A DNA stretch of 8,778 bases, taken from assembly GCA_022568115.1 (NCBI GenBank), contig JADFFP010000037.1:1-8778 (forward strand). The letters run 5' to 3'. This DNA comes from Pseudomonadota bacterium. GTDB taxonomy: Bacteria; Pseudomonadota; Alphaproteobacteria; Sphingomonadales; SMXR01. Each line of letters opens with the position of its first letter. The stretch's first letter is position 1. A program made the translations under genes and the position numbers. This document shows positions 1-6,300 of this stretch, in pieces. The notes under the pieces were generated by a model, which was given only the letters and a program-made list of their open reading frames with translations, searched no databases and was not told where the DNA came from.

Positions 1-78
1 CCTTTCTCCGGCCAGCCGTACAACCTGAACAGCCGGAAAAGGTTCGATAAACTCACCCCCATCAAAGGGTGCGAATAA
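1..78 (+). CDS. Possible 3' end of an unidentified plus-strand gene
   Basis: Frame 1 is open from the window edge for 25 codons and ends with TAA at 76-78. The tail contains YNLNSRKRFDKLTP, which loosely recalls the YNxxR...LxxxTP pattern near the end of some DDE integrase-type transposases, but the match is too short and too degenerate to name a family. If real, the gene would converge on hpnM. A second frame (frame 3) is also open from the edge until 48-50, so an open frame this short proves little. Confidence 0.2.
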   Translation, partial: PFSGQPYNLNSRKRFDKLTPIKGCE

Positions 79-98
79 AAACGCGAGGCCCTAGCCTC
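74..98 (-). terminator. Possible Rho-independent terminator after hpnM
   Basis: Read on the minus strand, GAGGC-TAGG-GCCTC forms a 5-bp GC-rich stem with a 4-nt loop (85-98). Three bases later comes TTTTTATT (74-81). It lies about 60 nt beyond the hpnM stop codon and points the right way to end that transcript. The stem is short and the T tract does not abut it directly, so it may be weak. A second small stem (CACCC/GGGTG, 54-71) follows. Confidence 0.4.
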
Positions 99-102
99 AG
101 AT

Positions 103-132
103 CTATCGGTGGCTTTCAAGCGCCCCTCCAGG
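103..132 (-). repeat. Degenerate second copy of the hpnM 3' end
   Basis: Positions 103-123 align with 157-177, the last 21 bases of hpnM including its stop codon, with one substitution and one single-base gap on each side. The match resumes with an identical CCTCCAGG at 125-132 and 183-190. The copies are offset by about 54 nt. On the minus strand the copy reads ALESHR-stop in one frame, against ALEATE-stop at the true end. It looks like a decayed tandem duplication, or an older C-terminus left behind when the present stop arose. Confidence 0.5.
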
Positions 133-156
133 ATGATCTTGGGGAGGCCTTACACG

Positions 157-813
157 CTATTCGGTGGCTTCCAGCGCCTCGGCCTCCAGGTTCAGCACCT
201 TTTGCTTTAGCAGGGAAAGAAGCCCGGTAAAACCCTGATCACGGATGATCGGGGAAAATTCGGAGCGGCGCTGCGCCAGCTCGGAATGTTTTCCCTTGAG
301 ATAAATATCGATCACCTGGTAGCTCCCATCGCCGTTCGGGTTAACCACATAGCCGATCATGATCTCATCGCCCTTGGCCTTGACCAGTTTGGTCGAGACC
401 AGAACCCGCCCCTTGCGCATCTGAATTTCCTCTATTGTGACAAACTGCTGGCCCGAATAGCCCTTGAAACGCGACGCGTAGGTGGCCAGCGAGAACTGGT
501 AGAAAGCCTCAGTCAGGTCGGCCTTTTGCTGGTCGCTGAAGTTTTTCCAGTTGGGGCCGGAGGCGAGCCGCACCATAATCCCGGAATTGAATGTCTCGCG
601 GACCGGATCGCTGAGATAATCGCGGCGCTTTTCAAACCCCCAGACTTTGGCGTTTTGCATGGTGGTCAGGAGGTTTTCATGAAAAGCCTCGATCAGGCCG
701 GTGGCCTCGGACGCCGCCGCCCCGGAGGCGGAAAGGCAAACCAGCGCAAAAGCCGTAACCAGCCCTTTTAAGAGGCGCAAAAACCTGCCATAAATTCGTC
801 TAAGGTAAATCAT
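157..813 (-). CDS. hpnM: HpnM, periplasmic hopanoid-transport protein (MlaC/Ttg2D family)
   Basis: This 218-aa protein is expected to carry hopanoid lipids in the periplasm alongside the HpnN exporter; the role comes from the family and from the adjacent hpnN. The N-terminus has a basic segment (RRIYGRFLRLLK), a hydrophobic core (about residues 17-31) and a likely signal peptidase site after SGAAA, so it is probably secreted. The mature part follows the MlaC/Ttg2 pattern: a helical start (IEAFHENLLTTMQNA), DYLSDPVRETFN, an FSDQQKADLTEAFYQF segment, YASRFKGYSGQQF, and a final beta-sheet region with GSYQVIDIYLKGKHSELAQRRSEFSPIIRDQGFTGLLSLLKQK. Length is normal for the family. The ATG start is supported by AAAGGA at 818-823, four bases upstream. 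The gene diverges from hpnN across only 33 nt. Family assignment is firm; the exact lipid cargo is inferred from context. Confidence 0.9.
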   Translation of the reverse strand: MIYLRRIYGRFLRLLKGLVTAFALVCLSASGAAASEATGLIEAFHENLLTTMQNAKVWGFEKRRDYLSDPVRETFNSGIMVRLASGPNWKNFSDQQKADLTEAFYQFSLATYASRFKGYSGQQFVTIEEIQMRKGRVLVSTKLVKAKGDEIMIGYVVNPNGDGSYQVIDIYLKGKHSELAQRRSEFSPIIRDQGFTGLLSLLKQKVLNLEAEALEATE

Positions 814-846
814 AACGTCCTTTAAGCTTATTTTATCAGGCCTTAT
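814..846. promoter_or_regulatory. Compact hpnM/hpnN divergent control region
   Basis: Only 33 nt separate the two start codons. On the minus strand TGATAAAAT (830-838) fits an extended -10 element (TGn-TAnnnT) that could drive hpnM with a leader of about ten bases, directly before its AAAGGA ribosome site. hpnN has only a weak AGG (838-840) six bases before its ATG. No convincing plus-strand -35/-10 pair is visible, so the hpnN promoter may lie inside hpnM. The region is AT-rich compared with the genes around it. Confidence 0.35.
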
Positions 847-3477
847 ATGAACGTAGCCCTAACAATAATCCATAATTTTTTAAGAAATTTGACCGGTTGT
901 GCGATCAAGCGGCCGGCGCTGTTTGTGGTGGTCTCGCTGATTATGACCGGCCTGGCGGCGTTTTACATCGGCGGCCATATCGAGGTGCACACCGATACCG
1001 ATGAGATGATCAACCCGGAACTGCCGTTCCGCCAGACTTTCCATGATTTTAATGCCGCCTTCCCGCAGTTCAACAACAGCTTTATTATCGTCATCGACGG
1101 CGAGACCCCCGAAGCCGCGGTGGAGGCTCAAGAACTGCTGGCCGCCTATCTTAATGCCCGCAAGGGTTTGTACAAAAGCGTCTATGCGCCGGGCGCCGGT
1201 GCGTTTTTTGACCAAAACGGTTTTCTCTATCTGGATTTTGACCGGCTGGTGGATTTGTCCGACCAGCTGGCCGCCGCCGAGCCGGTTTTGGCCGCGGTTT
1301 CTGAGGACCCGTCGCTGCGCGGTCTGTTCGATATTCTCAGCGAAGCGATGGAGGAAATATCGGAAGGCGATGCCCCGCCAGAAAAATTAACCGAGGTTCT
1401 GGGATCAATCACCGCCAGCACCCGGGCCGCCGCCAAGGGCCGTGAGCAGGCGCTCTCGTGGCGGGCGATTTTCCTCGATGATGAGGATTTGGCAAAGGCC
1501 CAACGCCGGCTGCTGATCGTCCAGCCGGAGCTGGATTTCACGCAGCTGCAATCGGCCAAGGCGGCGCTGGCCGGGGCCCGCGCGGCGGCCCGTGAAGTGG
1601 CCCAAGAGACCGGGACTTTAATTCGCTTTTCCGGAAAAATGGCGATCAGTTCGGATGAGCTGAAAAGTGTCGCGGACGGGGCCATGCTGGCGGGCGCCCT
1701 TTCTTTTATCCTGGTGGCGCTGGTGCTCGGTTTTGGCATCCGCTCGGCCCGGCTGGTGTTCGCGGCGCTGACCACGCTGTTTGCCGGGCTGATCTGGACC
1801 GGGGCGTTTGCGCTTGTGGCGATCGGCTATCTCAACATCATTTCGATTGCTTTCGCGGTGCTGTTTATCGGCCTCGGGATCGATTTCGCGATTCACTTTT
1901 CGCTCAGGTACCAGGAGGAAGTGCAGGGGGGCTTGCCGGTCGATCAGGCGCTGATCAAAACCTCGGTCACGGTGGGCGCGCCGCTGGCGCTGTGCGCCCC
2001 GACCACGGCGCTGGCGTTTTATGCCTTTATGGCGACCGATTATGTTGGCCTGGCGCAGCTCGGGCTGATCTCCGGGACCGGGATGTTTATCTCGTTCTTT
2101 ACCTCGCTGACCTTCCTGCCGGCGCTGTTGAAGCTGATGCCGCTCAAGAAAGGCAAGGTGGTCTTTAATATCCATGCCAAACAGGAAGCCGGGTTTATCG
2201 CCAAAAACGGCCGCCGAATTGCCCTGGCCGGCCTGGGGTTCGGCCTGGCCTCGGTTTATTTTGCGGCGCAGGCGGATTTTGATTTCGATCCCATCAACCT
2301 GAAAGATCCCAAATCGGAATCGGTCACCACCTTCTTTGATCTGATGGCCGGGGAGAAAACCTCTCCCTATACGATCCAGATCCTGGCCGCCGGGGAGCAG
2401 CAAGCCGCCGCTCTCAAGGATACCCTGACCGGCTTGCCGGAGGTCGACGAGGTGATCATCCTTCAAAGCTATGTGCCGGAGCGGCAGGAAGAAAAACTCG
2501 AGGTGATCGATACCATATCGATCTTCCTCAACCCGGTATTCATCGGCCGCGGGTCAGCCGCCCCGCCTTCATGGGAGGAAAATGCCGCGGCGGTCTCAAC
2601 CTTCCGGGAAAAAGTCTCGGCCCTAGAAGCGGCGCGGCCCGGCTTGCCGGTAACCGCGGCGGCGATGGAACTGAGCGCCAGCCTCGAGGGCTTGGGCGCC
2701 GGGGAGATAAACAGCGCCGCCAGACAAGCGCTTTTGCAGCAAAATCTATTCAGCACTTTCCCGCGCCTTGTGGACCAGCTGGATGCCGCGCTGGGCGCCG
2801 ATTATGTCACGCTGGCCGGCTTGCCGGAGGAAATCACCAGCCGCTATAGGGCCGATGACGGCCGCTTCCGGGTCGAGGTTTTCCCGAGCGCCGATCTGAG
2901 TTCCGCAAGGGACCTTGAGCGCTTCGTAGCCGCGGTGTCCGTGCTCGCCAGCGAAGCCTCCGGCAGCCCGGTGCAGATTTATAATTCCGGCCTGGTGGTC
3001 AAGGGCGCGATGATCCGGGCCTCAACCATTGCGGTGGTCGCAATGGTGCTGTTCCTGACCCTGATCCTGAGACGCGCATCAAGCGTCGCGCTGATCACTC
3101 TCCCGGTTTTTCTGGCCGGCTTGCTGACCCTGGCGGCAATGACCCTGCTGGGCCTTAAGTTCAACTTCGCCAATGTGATCGTCATCCCGCTGCTGATTGG
3201 GCTCGGGGTCGACAGCGGCATTCATCTGGTTCTCCGGGCCCGGGAGGAAAAGGAAAACACCAAACTGCTATCCTCCTCAACGCCGAGAGCGGTGCTGTTG
3301 AGCGCGCTCACCACGCTCGGCTCGTTTGGCACCCTGGCGATCTCCGCCCACCAGGGAACCGCCAGCATGGGTATCCTCTTAGCGCTGGCCATTGTGATGA
3401 TCCTGATCGCCACTCTGCTGGTGCTGCCGGGGCTGATGATTTGGCTGCAAAACGCCGGAAAAACCGCCAAAAACTAA
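847..3477 (+). CDS. hpnN: HpnN, hopanoid-associated RND/MMPL lipid exporter
   Basis: This 876-aa inner-membrane transporter belongs to the RND superfamily (MMPL/Patched-like); HpnN proteins are needed to move hopanoids from the cytoplasmic to the outer membrane. It has the full two-fold layout: TM1 (about 24-42), a large periplasmic loop (43-278), TM2-6 (279-428), then TM7 (456-474), a second periplasmic loop (475-720) and TM8-12 (722-868). Both halves carry the GLGxD motif in their fourth helix: GLGIDFAIHFSLRYQEE from residue 342 (Asp346) and GLGVDSGIHLVLRAREE from residue 785 (Asp789). These Asp residues are where the family relays protons. No break or frameshift is seen and the length is typical. 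The ATG at 847 gives the expected short cytoplasmic N-terminus before TM1. It diverges from hpnM and is followed by hpnH after 124 nt on the same strand. HpnN homologues lack an obvious periplasmic adaptor partner; HpnM is the likely companion here. Confidence 0.93.
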   Translation: MNVALTIIHNFLRNLTGCAIKRPALFVVVSLIMTGLAAFYIGGHIEVHTDTDEMINPELPFRQTFHDFNAAFPQFNNSFIIVIDGETPEAAVEAQELLAAYLNARKGLYKSVYAPGAGAFFDQNGFLYLDFDRLVDLSDQLAAAEPVLAAVSEDPSLRGLFDILSEAMEEISEGDAPPEKLTEVLGSITASTRAAAKGREQALSWRAIFLDDEDLAKAQRRLLIVQPELDFTQLQSAKAALAGARAAAREVAQETGTLIRFSGKMAISSDELKSVADGAMLAGALSFILVALVLGFGIRSARLVFAALTTLFAGLIWTGAFALVAIGYLNIISIAFAVLFIGLGIDFAIHFSLRYQEEVQGGLPVDQALIKTSVTVGAPLALCAPTTALAFYAFMATDYVGLAQLGLISGTGMFISFFTSLTFLPALLKLMPLKKGKVVFNIHAKQEAGFIAKNGRRIALAGLGFGLASVYFAAQADFDFDPINLKDPKSESVTTFFDLMAGEKTSPYTIQILAAGEQQAAALKDTLTGLPEVDEVIILQSYVPERQEEKLEVIDTISIFLNPVFIGRGSAAPPSWEENAAAVSTFREKVSALEAARPGLPVTAAAMELSASLEGLGAGEINSAARQALLQQNLFSTFPRLVDQLDAALGADYVTLAGLPEEITSRYRADDGRFRVEVFPSADLSSARDLERFVAAVSVLASEASGSPVQIYNSGLVVKGAMIRASTIAVVAMVLFLTLILRRASSVALITLPVFLAGLLTLAAMTLLGLKFNFANVIVIPLLIGLGVDSGIHLVLRAREEKENTKLLSSSTPRAVLLSALTTLGSFGTLAISAHQGTASMGILLALAIVMILIATLLVLPGLMIWLQNAGKTAKN

Positions 3478-3498
3478 AATAAGACCATTTTGTTACTG

Positions 3499-3566
3499 TT
3501 TTCCCTTGACGGCACCGTGAAATTGTCACAATTACTGGACTTTATAGCCCCGTCAAGAGGGGAAAA
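3499..3566 (+). promoter_or_regulatory. Putative hpnH promoter with nested inverted repeats
   Basis: The 124-nt gap between hpnN and hpnH holds a -35-like TTGACG (3506-3511) and, 17 nt on, a poor -10-like CAATTA (3529-3534). Two dyads overlap it. The inner one is AATTGT-C-ACAATT (3521-3533), a perfect 6+1+6 palindrome. The outer one pairs TTTTCCCTTGACGG (3499-3512) with CCGTCAAG (3550-3557) plus GGAAAA (3561-3566), with a 3-nt bulge. The -35 lies in the outer left arm and the inner palindrome overlaps the -10, a layout that would suit a repressor or other regulator. No T tract follows on either strand, so it does not look like a terminator. The hpnH ribosome site AAAAGGGG is at 3585-3592. Confidence 0.4.
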
Positions 3567-3601
3567 ATAAAAAATAAAACCAACAAAAGGGGCTTAAGCA
3601 A

Positions 3602-4753
3602 GTGGCCGTACCATTGATCCAGCAGCTGCGCGTCGGCGCCTACATTATGAAACAGCGTCTCGAAGGGAATGATAAGTATCCCCTGGTTCTGATGCTCGAG
3701 CCCCTGTTCCGCTGCAACCTGGCCTGCCCCGGGTGCGGTAAGATCGACTATCCCGACGCGATCCTGAACAAACGCTTGTCGGTCGAGCAGTGCCTTGAGG
3801 CGGTTGATGAATGCGGCGCCCCGGTGGTCTCGATCCCGGGCGGCGAACCGCTGATCCACAAAGAGATCAAAGCGATCGTCGACGGCATTACCGCGCGCAA
3901 GAAATTCGTTTACCTGTGCACCAATGCGCTGCTGCTCAAGAAAAAAATGCACCTGTTTCAGCCAACCCCCTACCTGACTTTTTCGATCCACCTCGACGGG
4001 CTCGAGGAAGACCACGACCAGGCGGTCGACCAGCAGGGGGTGTTCGATATCGCCACCGACGCCATCCGCGCAGCGGTAAAGCGCGGCTTCCGGGTGACCG
4101 TCAATGCTACCCTGTTTGACAACGCGACCGCGGAAAAAGCCGCCGAGTTTTTCGATTTCGCGATGACCCTCGGGGTCGAGGGGATTACCGTTTCCCCCGG
4201 CTATGCCTATGAGCGGGCCTCGGATACCGACCATTTCTTAGGGAGAAGGCGCGCCAAGAACCTGTTCCGCGATATCTTCCGGATCCAGAAGCAGCAGGGC
4301 AAAAACTGGATCTTCAACCAGTCGACCCTTTACCTCGATTACCTGGCCGGCAACCAGGAATACCACTGCACCCCGTGGGGCAATCCGACCCGCAACATTT
4401 TCGGCTGGCAAAAGCCCTGCTACCTGCTCGGCGAAGGCTATGTTCCAACCTTCAGGGAGCTGATGGAAACCACCGACTGGGATAGTTACGGCACCGGCAA
4501 TTATGAAAAATGCGCCAACTGCATGGTCCATTGCGGGTATGAGCCGACCGCGGTCAACGAAACCGTCAAGCATCCCTTGAAGGCCTTCATGGTGTGGCGC
4601 CGCGGGATCGAAACCGAAGCGCCGATGGTCCCCGAAATCTCACTTAAAGATCAGCGCCCGGCGGAATTTATGTTTGAAAAGATGGTCTCGAGCGCGATGA
4701 AATCAGAGCCTGAGGCCAAACAGCGGAAGGCCAAGAAAAGCCGCGCGGCGTAA
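3602..4753 (+). CDS. hpnH: HpnH, radical SAM adenosylhopane synthase
   Basis: This 383-aa cytoplasmic enzyme joins the 5'-deoxyadenosyl group of SAM to diploptene, giving adenosylhopane, the first step of C35 extended-hopanoid side-chain synthesis. The radical SAM cluster motif CNLACPGC is at residues 38-45 (Cys38, Cys42, Cys45), preceded by the family hallmark PLVLMLEPLFR. The SAM-binding GGEP is at 80-83 in APVVSIPGGEPLIH. A C-terminal Cys-containing region (CTPWGNPTRNIFGWQKPCYLLGEGY, then CANCMVHCGYEPTA) is also typical. The start is GTG at 3602, chosen because MAVPLIQQLRVGAYIMKQ matches how family members begin and because AAAAGGGG lies nine bases upstream. The last 40 or so residues are charged and Lys-rich. 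The 3' end overlaps the convergent hpnG by 51 nt, so the two transcripts are antisense there. hpnG encodes the next pathway step. Confidence 0.95.
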   Translation: MAVPLIQQLRVGAYIMKQRLEGNDKYPLVLMLEPLFRCNLACPGCGKIDYPDAILNKRLSVEQCLEAVDECGAPVVSIPGGEPLIHKEIKAIVDGITARKKFVYLCTNALLLKKKMHLFQPTPYLTFSIHLDGLEEDHDQAVDQQGVFDIATDAIRAAVKRGFRVTVNATLFDNATAEKAAEFFDFAMTLGVEGITVSPGYAYERASDTDHFLGRRRAKNLFRDIFRIQKQQGKNWIFNQSTLYLDYLAGNQEYHCTPWGNPTRNIFGWQKPCYLLGEGYVPTFRELMETTDWDSYGTGNYEKCANCMVHCGYEPTAVNETVKHPLKAFMVWRRGIETEAPMVPEISLKDQRPAEFMFEKMVSSAMKSEPEAKQRKAKKSRAA

Positions 4754-5374
4754 GGTCCGGCTGGCCCGGGCGGTTTTCACCCCGAAGGCCGGCAAGTGCG
4801 CCAGGTCGGACGGGTTCTTCACGATCCCCTTGAACAAAGCGGCGGCGCTGATGCCGCCGTCTTCGGTCATCGCCGGGACCAGCGAGGCGGGCAGGGTATC
4901 GGTCACCGCATCTGAAATCGCCCGCACGACGATAAACGGGACGCCGCAGTCCCGGGCCGCCCTGGCCACCCCGAAACTTTCCATATCAACCCCCAGCGCG
5001 CCGGTTTTTTCGTGCGCCGCGCGTTTGTCGGGCTCCAGTTCGAGCGCCACCGGCAGACTGATCAAGGGCCCGGTGACCGGGGCCATCTTGAGCGGCAGCC
5101 GGCCCAGATAAGCGCTGCGCCAGGTCTTGTCGGGATGAAATTCGGATCCCTTCTCGCAAATCACCAGGCCGGGCAAAATCAGGGCGCCAACCGGGGCCTC
5201 ATGGCTCAGGCCCCCGGCGATCCCGAAACTGACCAGCCCCCGCGCCCCCCGCTCGACAAAGCCGCAAGCCAGGTTGTAGGCGCGCTGCTGATTTCCGGCC
5301 ACCGAGGCGATCATCGGCAGAATTGTTTTTTTGCGTTTGGCGGCTTTGCGGAGGATCTCCGCCTCGGCGCTCAC
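4703..5374 (-). CDS. hpnG: HpnG, adenosylhopane nucleoside phosphorylase; 5' end probably missing
   Basis: A PNP/UDP phosphorylase-fold protein of 223 predicted residues that should remove adenine from the adenosylhopane made by HpnH, giving a (phospho)ribosylhopane. Supporting motifs are GARGLVSFGIAGGL (44-56), VDMESFGVARAA (129-140) and VVRAISDA (149-156), whose Asp155 fits the catalytic Asp of the fold. The GTG start opens directly with SAEAEILRKA. Homologues normally have a hydrophobic beta-strand ending in TG just before this segment. Upstream in frame there are only Arg, Gln and Pro codons, so roughly 8-12 residues appear to be lost. The GTG lies one base after the stop of an unrelated gene, where base composition also changes. 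The protein's end overlaps hpnH by 51 nt. Family is firm; whether the product is intact or functional is doubtful. Confidence 0.82.
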   Translation of the reverse strand: MSAEAEILRKAAKRKKTILPMIASVAGNQQRAYNLACGFVERGARGLVSFGIAGGLSHEAPVGALILPGLVICEKGSEFHPDKTWRSAYLGRLPLKMAPVTGPLISLPVALELEPDKRAAHEKTGALGVDMESFGVARAARDCGVPFIVVRAISDAVTDTLPASLVPAMTEDGGISAAALFKGIVKNPSDLAHLPAFGVKTARASRTLRRAAFLGLPLFGLRL

Positions 5375-5385
5375 GCTAGCGCGCC
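5370..5385. other. Probable junction between two genomic sources
   Basis: Codon style and gene content change here from alphaproteobacterial-type hopanoid genes to GC-rich housekeeping genes. The hpnG N-terminus appears cut at this point. The 8-bp palindrome CGCTAGCG (5374-5381) sits on the joint and includes the stop (TAG) of the right-hand gene and the G of the hpnG GTG. Either an assembly chimera or a genuine recombination point would give this picture; the sequence alone cannot decide. The exact breakpoint is uncertain by perhaps 20 bases. Confidence 0.6.
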
Positions 5386-6017
5386 TTCTTCGCTGGCCCA
5401 GCGGCGGATTCCGGCGTCTCTTCCGTCTCGATGTCGGCCGTGATTTCGACCCGGCTGCCGGTCATTTCGGCGATCGCCTCCGCGGCGTCGAGGGCGCGGT
5501 CCCAGCCCTCCTCGATCAGGTCACCGGAGGCGCCGGCGATCACCTGCGCGATCGGCAGGCGCTTGCCGCTCACCTTAACAAGCACGATTTCCCAGGCGCG
5601 AAAGTCCAGCGGGTGCGGACCGGGCGCGACGATCCCCTGCTCGAAGTCCTCGACGACGATGTGATCGATCTTCCAGAACGGCACCAGGTCCATCGTGCCG
5701 ATGCCGAGGCCGAGCACGCCCTGCTGGAAGCACACCGACTTCTTCGCTTTCTCGACGACGACGGCGGCACCGATTACCGAGTACACAAGGCCCATCGCCG
5801 CGAACGGCGCCAGCAAGAGGCCCGGCAGCAGGATGAGCACCAGCACCGTCGCCGAGAGGTCGCCCGCGAACAGGACGACCGAAGCGAAGATCGCCGCGCT
5901 GATCAGGAGGCCGGCCAGCGGGAAGATAACAGCGCCGCGCTCCGGGCGCAGGTCGATCCGCTCTTCGCGCACGACGAGCACGCGACGGTCGAGGGGGATT
6001 CGCCTCGTTTCGCTCAT
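5376..6017 (-). CDS. Membrane protein of unknown function
   Basis: I do not recognise this 213-aa protein. It has a basic, charged N-terminus (RRIPLDRRVLVVREERIDLRPERG), then a hydrophobic block at residues 29-88 long enough for two or three membrane helices (29-51 and about 56-88). The remaining 125 residues are soluble, include DLVPFWKIDHIVVEDFEQG and IAQVIAGASGDLIEEGWDRALDAA, and end in a low-complexity Glu/Thr/Ala tail. The frame extends upstream to a GTG at 6041, and ATGs lie at 6023 and 6017. I prefer 6017, because TACAAT (6027-6032, minus strand) resembles a -10 box that would place transcription start close to it. Because the 3' end abuts the suspected junction, its last residues may not be native. 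Confidence 0.6.
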   Translation of the reverse strand: MSETRRIPLDRRVLVVREERIDLRPERGAVIFPLAGLLISAAIFASVVLFAGDLSATVLVLILLPGLLLAPFAAMGLVYSVIGAAVVVEKAKKSVCFQQGVLGLGIGTMDLVPFWKIDHIVVEDFEQGIVAPGPHPLDFRAWEIVLVKVSGKRLPIAQVIAGASGDLIEEGWDRALDAAEAIAEMTGSRVEITADIETEETPESAAGPAKKAR

Positions 6018-6046
6018 GCTCATCCGATTGTATCCCGCCACCGCGT

Positions 6047-6075
6047 TTGACGGCCCTCGTAACCGGCCATAGAAT
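6047..6075 (+). promoter_or_regulatory. Sigma70-type promoter for the Trm112-like gene
   Basis: TTGACG (6047-6052) and TAGAAT (6070-6075) are separated by exactly 17 nt, each differing from consensus at one base. Transcription would start near 6082, about 10 nt before the ATG at 6092, leaving a leader with no Shine-Dalgarno sequence. A TACAAT on the opposite strand (6027-6032) could serve the divergent membrane protein gene. This is the best promoter match in the window. Confidence 0.6.
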
Positions 6076-6091
6076 TCGAGCCGAGACCACC

Positions 6092-6298
6092 ATGCGCAAA
6101 GACATCGTCGACATCCTCGCCTGCCCGATGGACAAAAGCCCGCTGGAGCTGTCCATCGAGGAGGCCAACGGCGACGAGGTGATCCAGGGGATGCTCACCT
6201 GCACCAAGTGCGGCGAAAAGTACCCGGTAGAGGACCGCATTCCCAACCTCCTCCCGCCGGAGATGCGTGCCGGCTCGACCGGCAAGCAGAGCGGCTGA
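6092..6298 (+). CDS. Trm112-like small zinc-binding protein
   Basis: A 68-aa protein of the Trm112/YcaR type. Eukaryotic and archaeal Trm112 activates several methyltransferases; the role of bacterial members is less clear. It opens with MRKDIVDILACPMDKSPLEL and has a CTKCGEKYPVEDRIPNLLPPEM segment, the usual two-part zinc-knuckle arrangement. The first pair reads CPMD instead of CPxC, so Asp14 replaces one Cys, while the second pair CTKC (residues 37-40) is intact. The frame stays open back to 6047, but that extension (TALVTGHRIRAETT) does not belong to the family and lies in the promoter, so ATG 6092 is taken as the start. The next gene begins two bases after the stop, implying an operon. 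Confidence 0.85.
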   Translation: MRKDIVDILACPMDKSPLELSIEEANGDEVIQGMLTCTKCGEKYPVEDRIPNLLPPEMRAGSTGKQSG

Positions 6299-6300
6299 GC

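Noticed and set aside
122..148. Imperfect hairpin after the hpnM stop
   Set aside because: The stem has a mismatch and G-T pairs and no T tract; it also overlaps the repeat copy. The stem at 85-98 is the better terminator candidate.
1618..2466. Minus-strand 282-codon open frame inside hpnN
   Set aside because: It is antisense to an intact RND transporter and its product is Arg/Gln/Gly/Asp-rich with no domain; it is a product of the GC-rich codon pattern on the other strand.
3548..3562. CCCC...GGGG hairpin after hpnN as a terminator
   Set aside because: On the plus strand it is followed by an A-rich run, not T; on the minus strand the T-rich run precedes the stem. It cannot work as a standard Rho-independent terminator.
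5331..6050. Plus-strand 239-codon open frame spanning the junction
   Set aside because: Its product is a low-complexity Arg/His/Asp mix, antisense to both hpnG and the membrane protein. It is not evidence that the junction is real.
6047..6091. Longer start for the Trm112-like protein from TTG 6047
   Set aside because: The extra 15 residues are outside the family pattern and their DNA is the promoter itself.
5575..6285. Minus-strand 236-codon frame overlapping the Trm112-like gene
   Set aside because: Arg/Pro/Gly-rich product in the wrong frame of the membrane gene and antisense to a recognisable Trm112-like protein.
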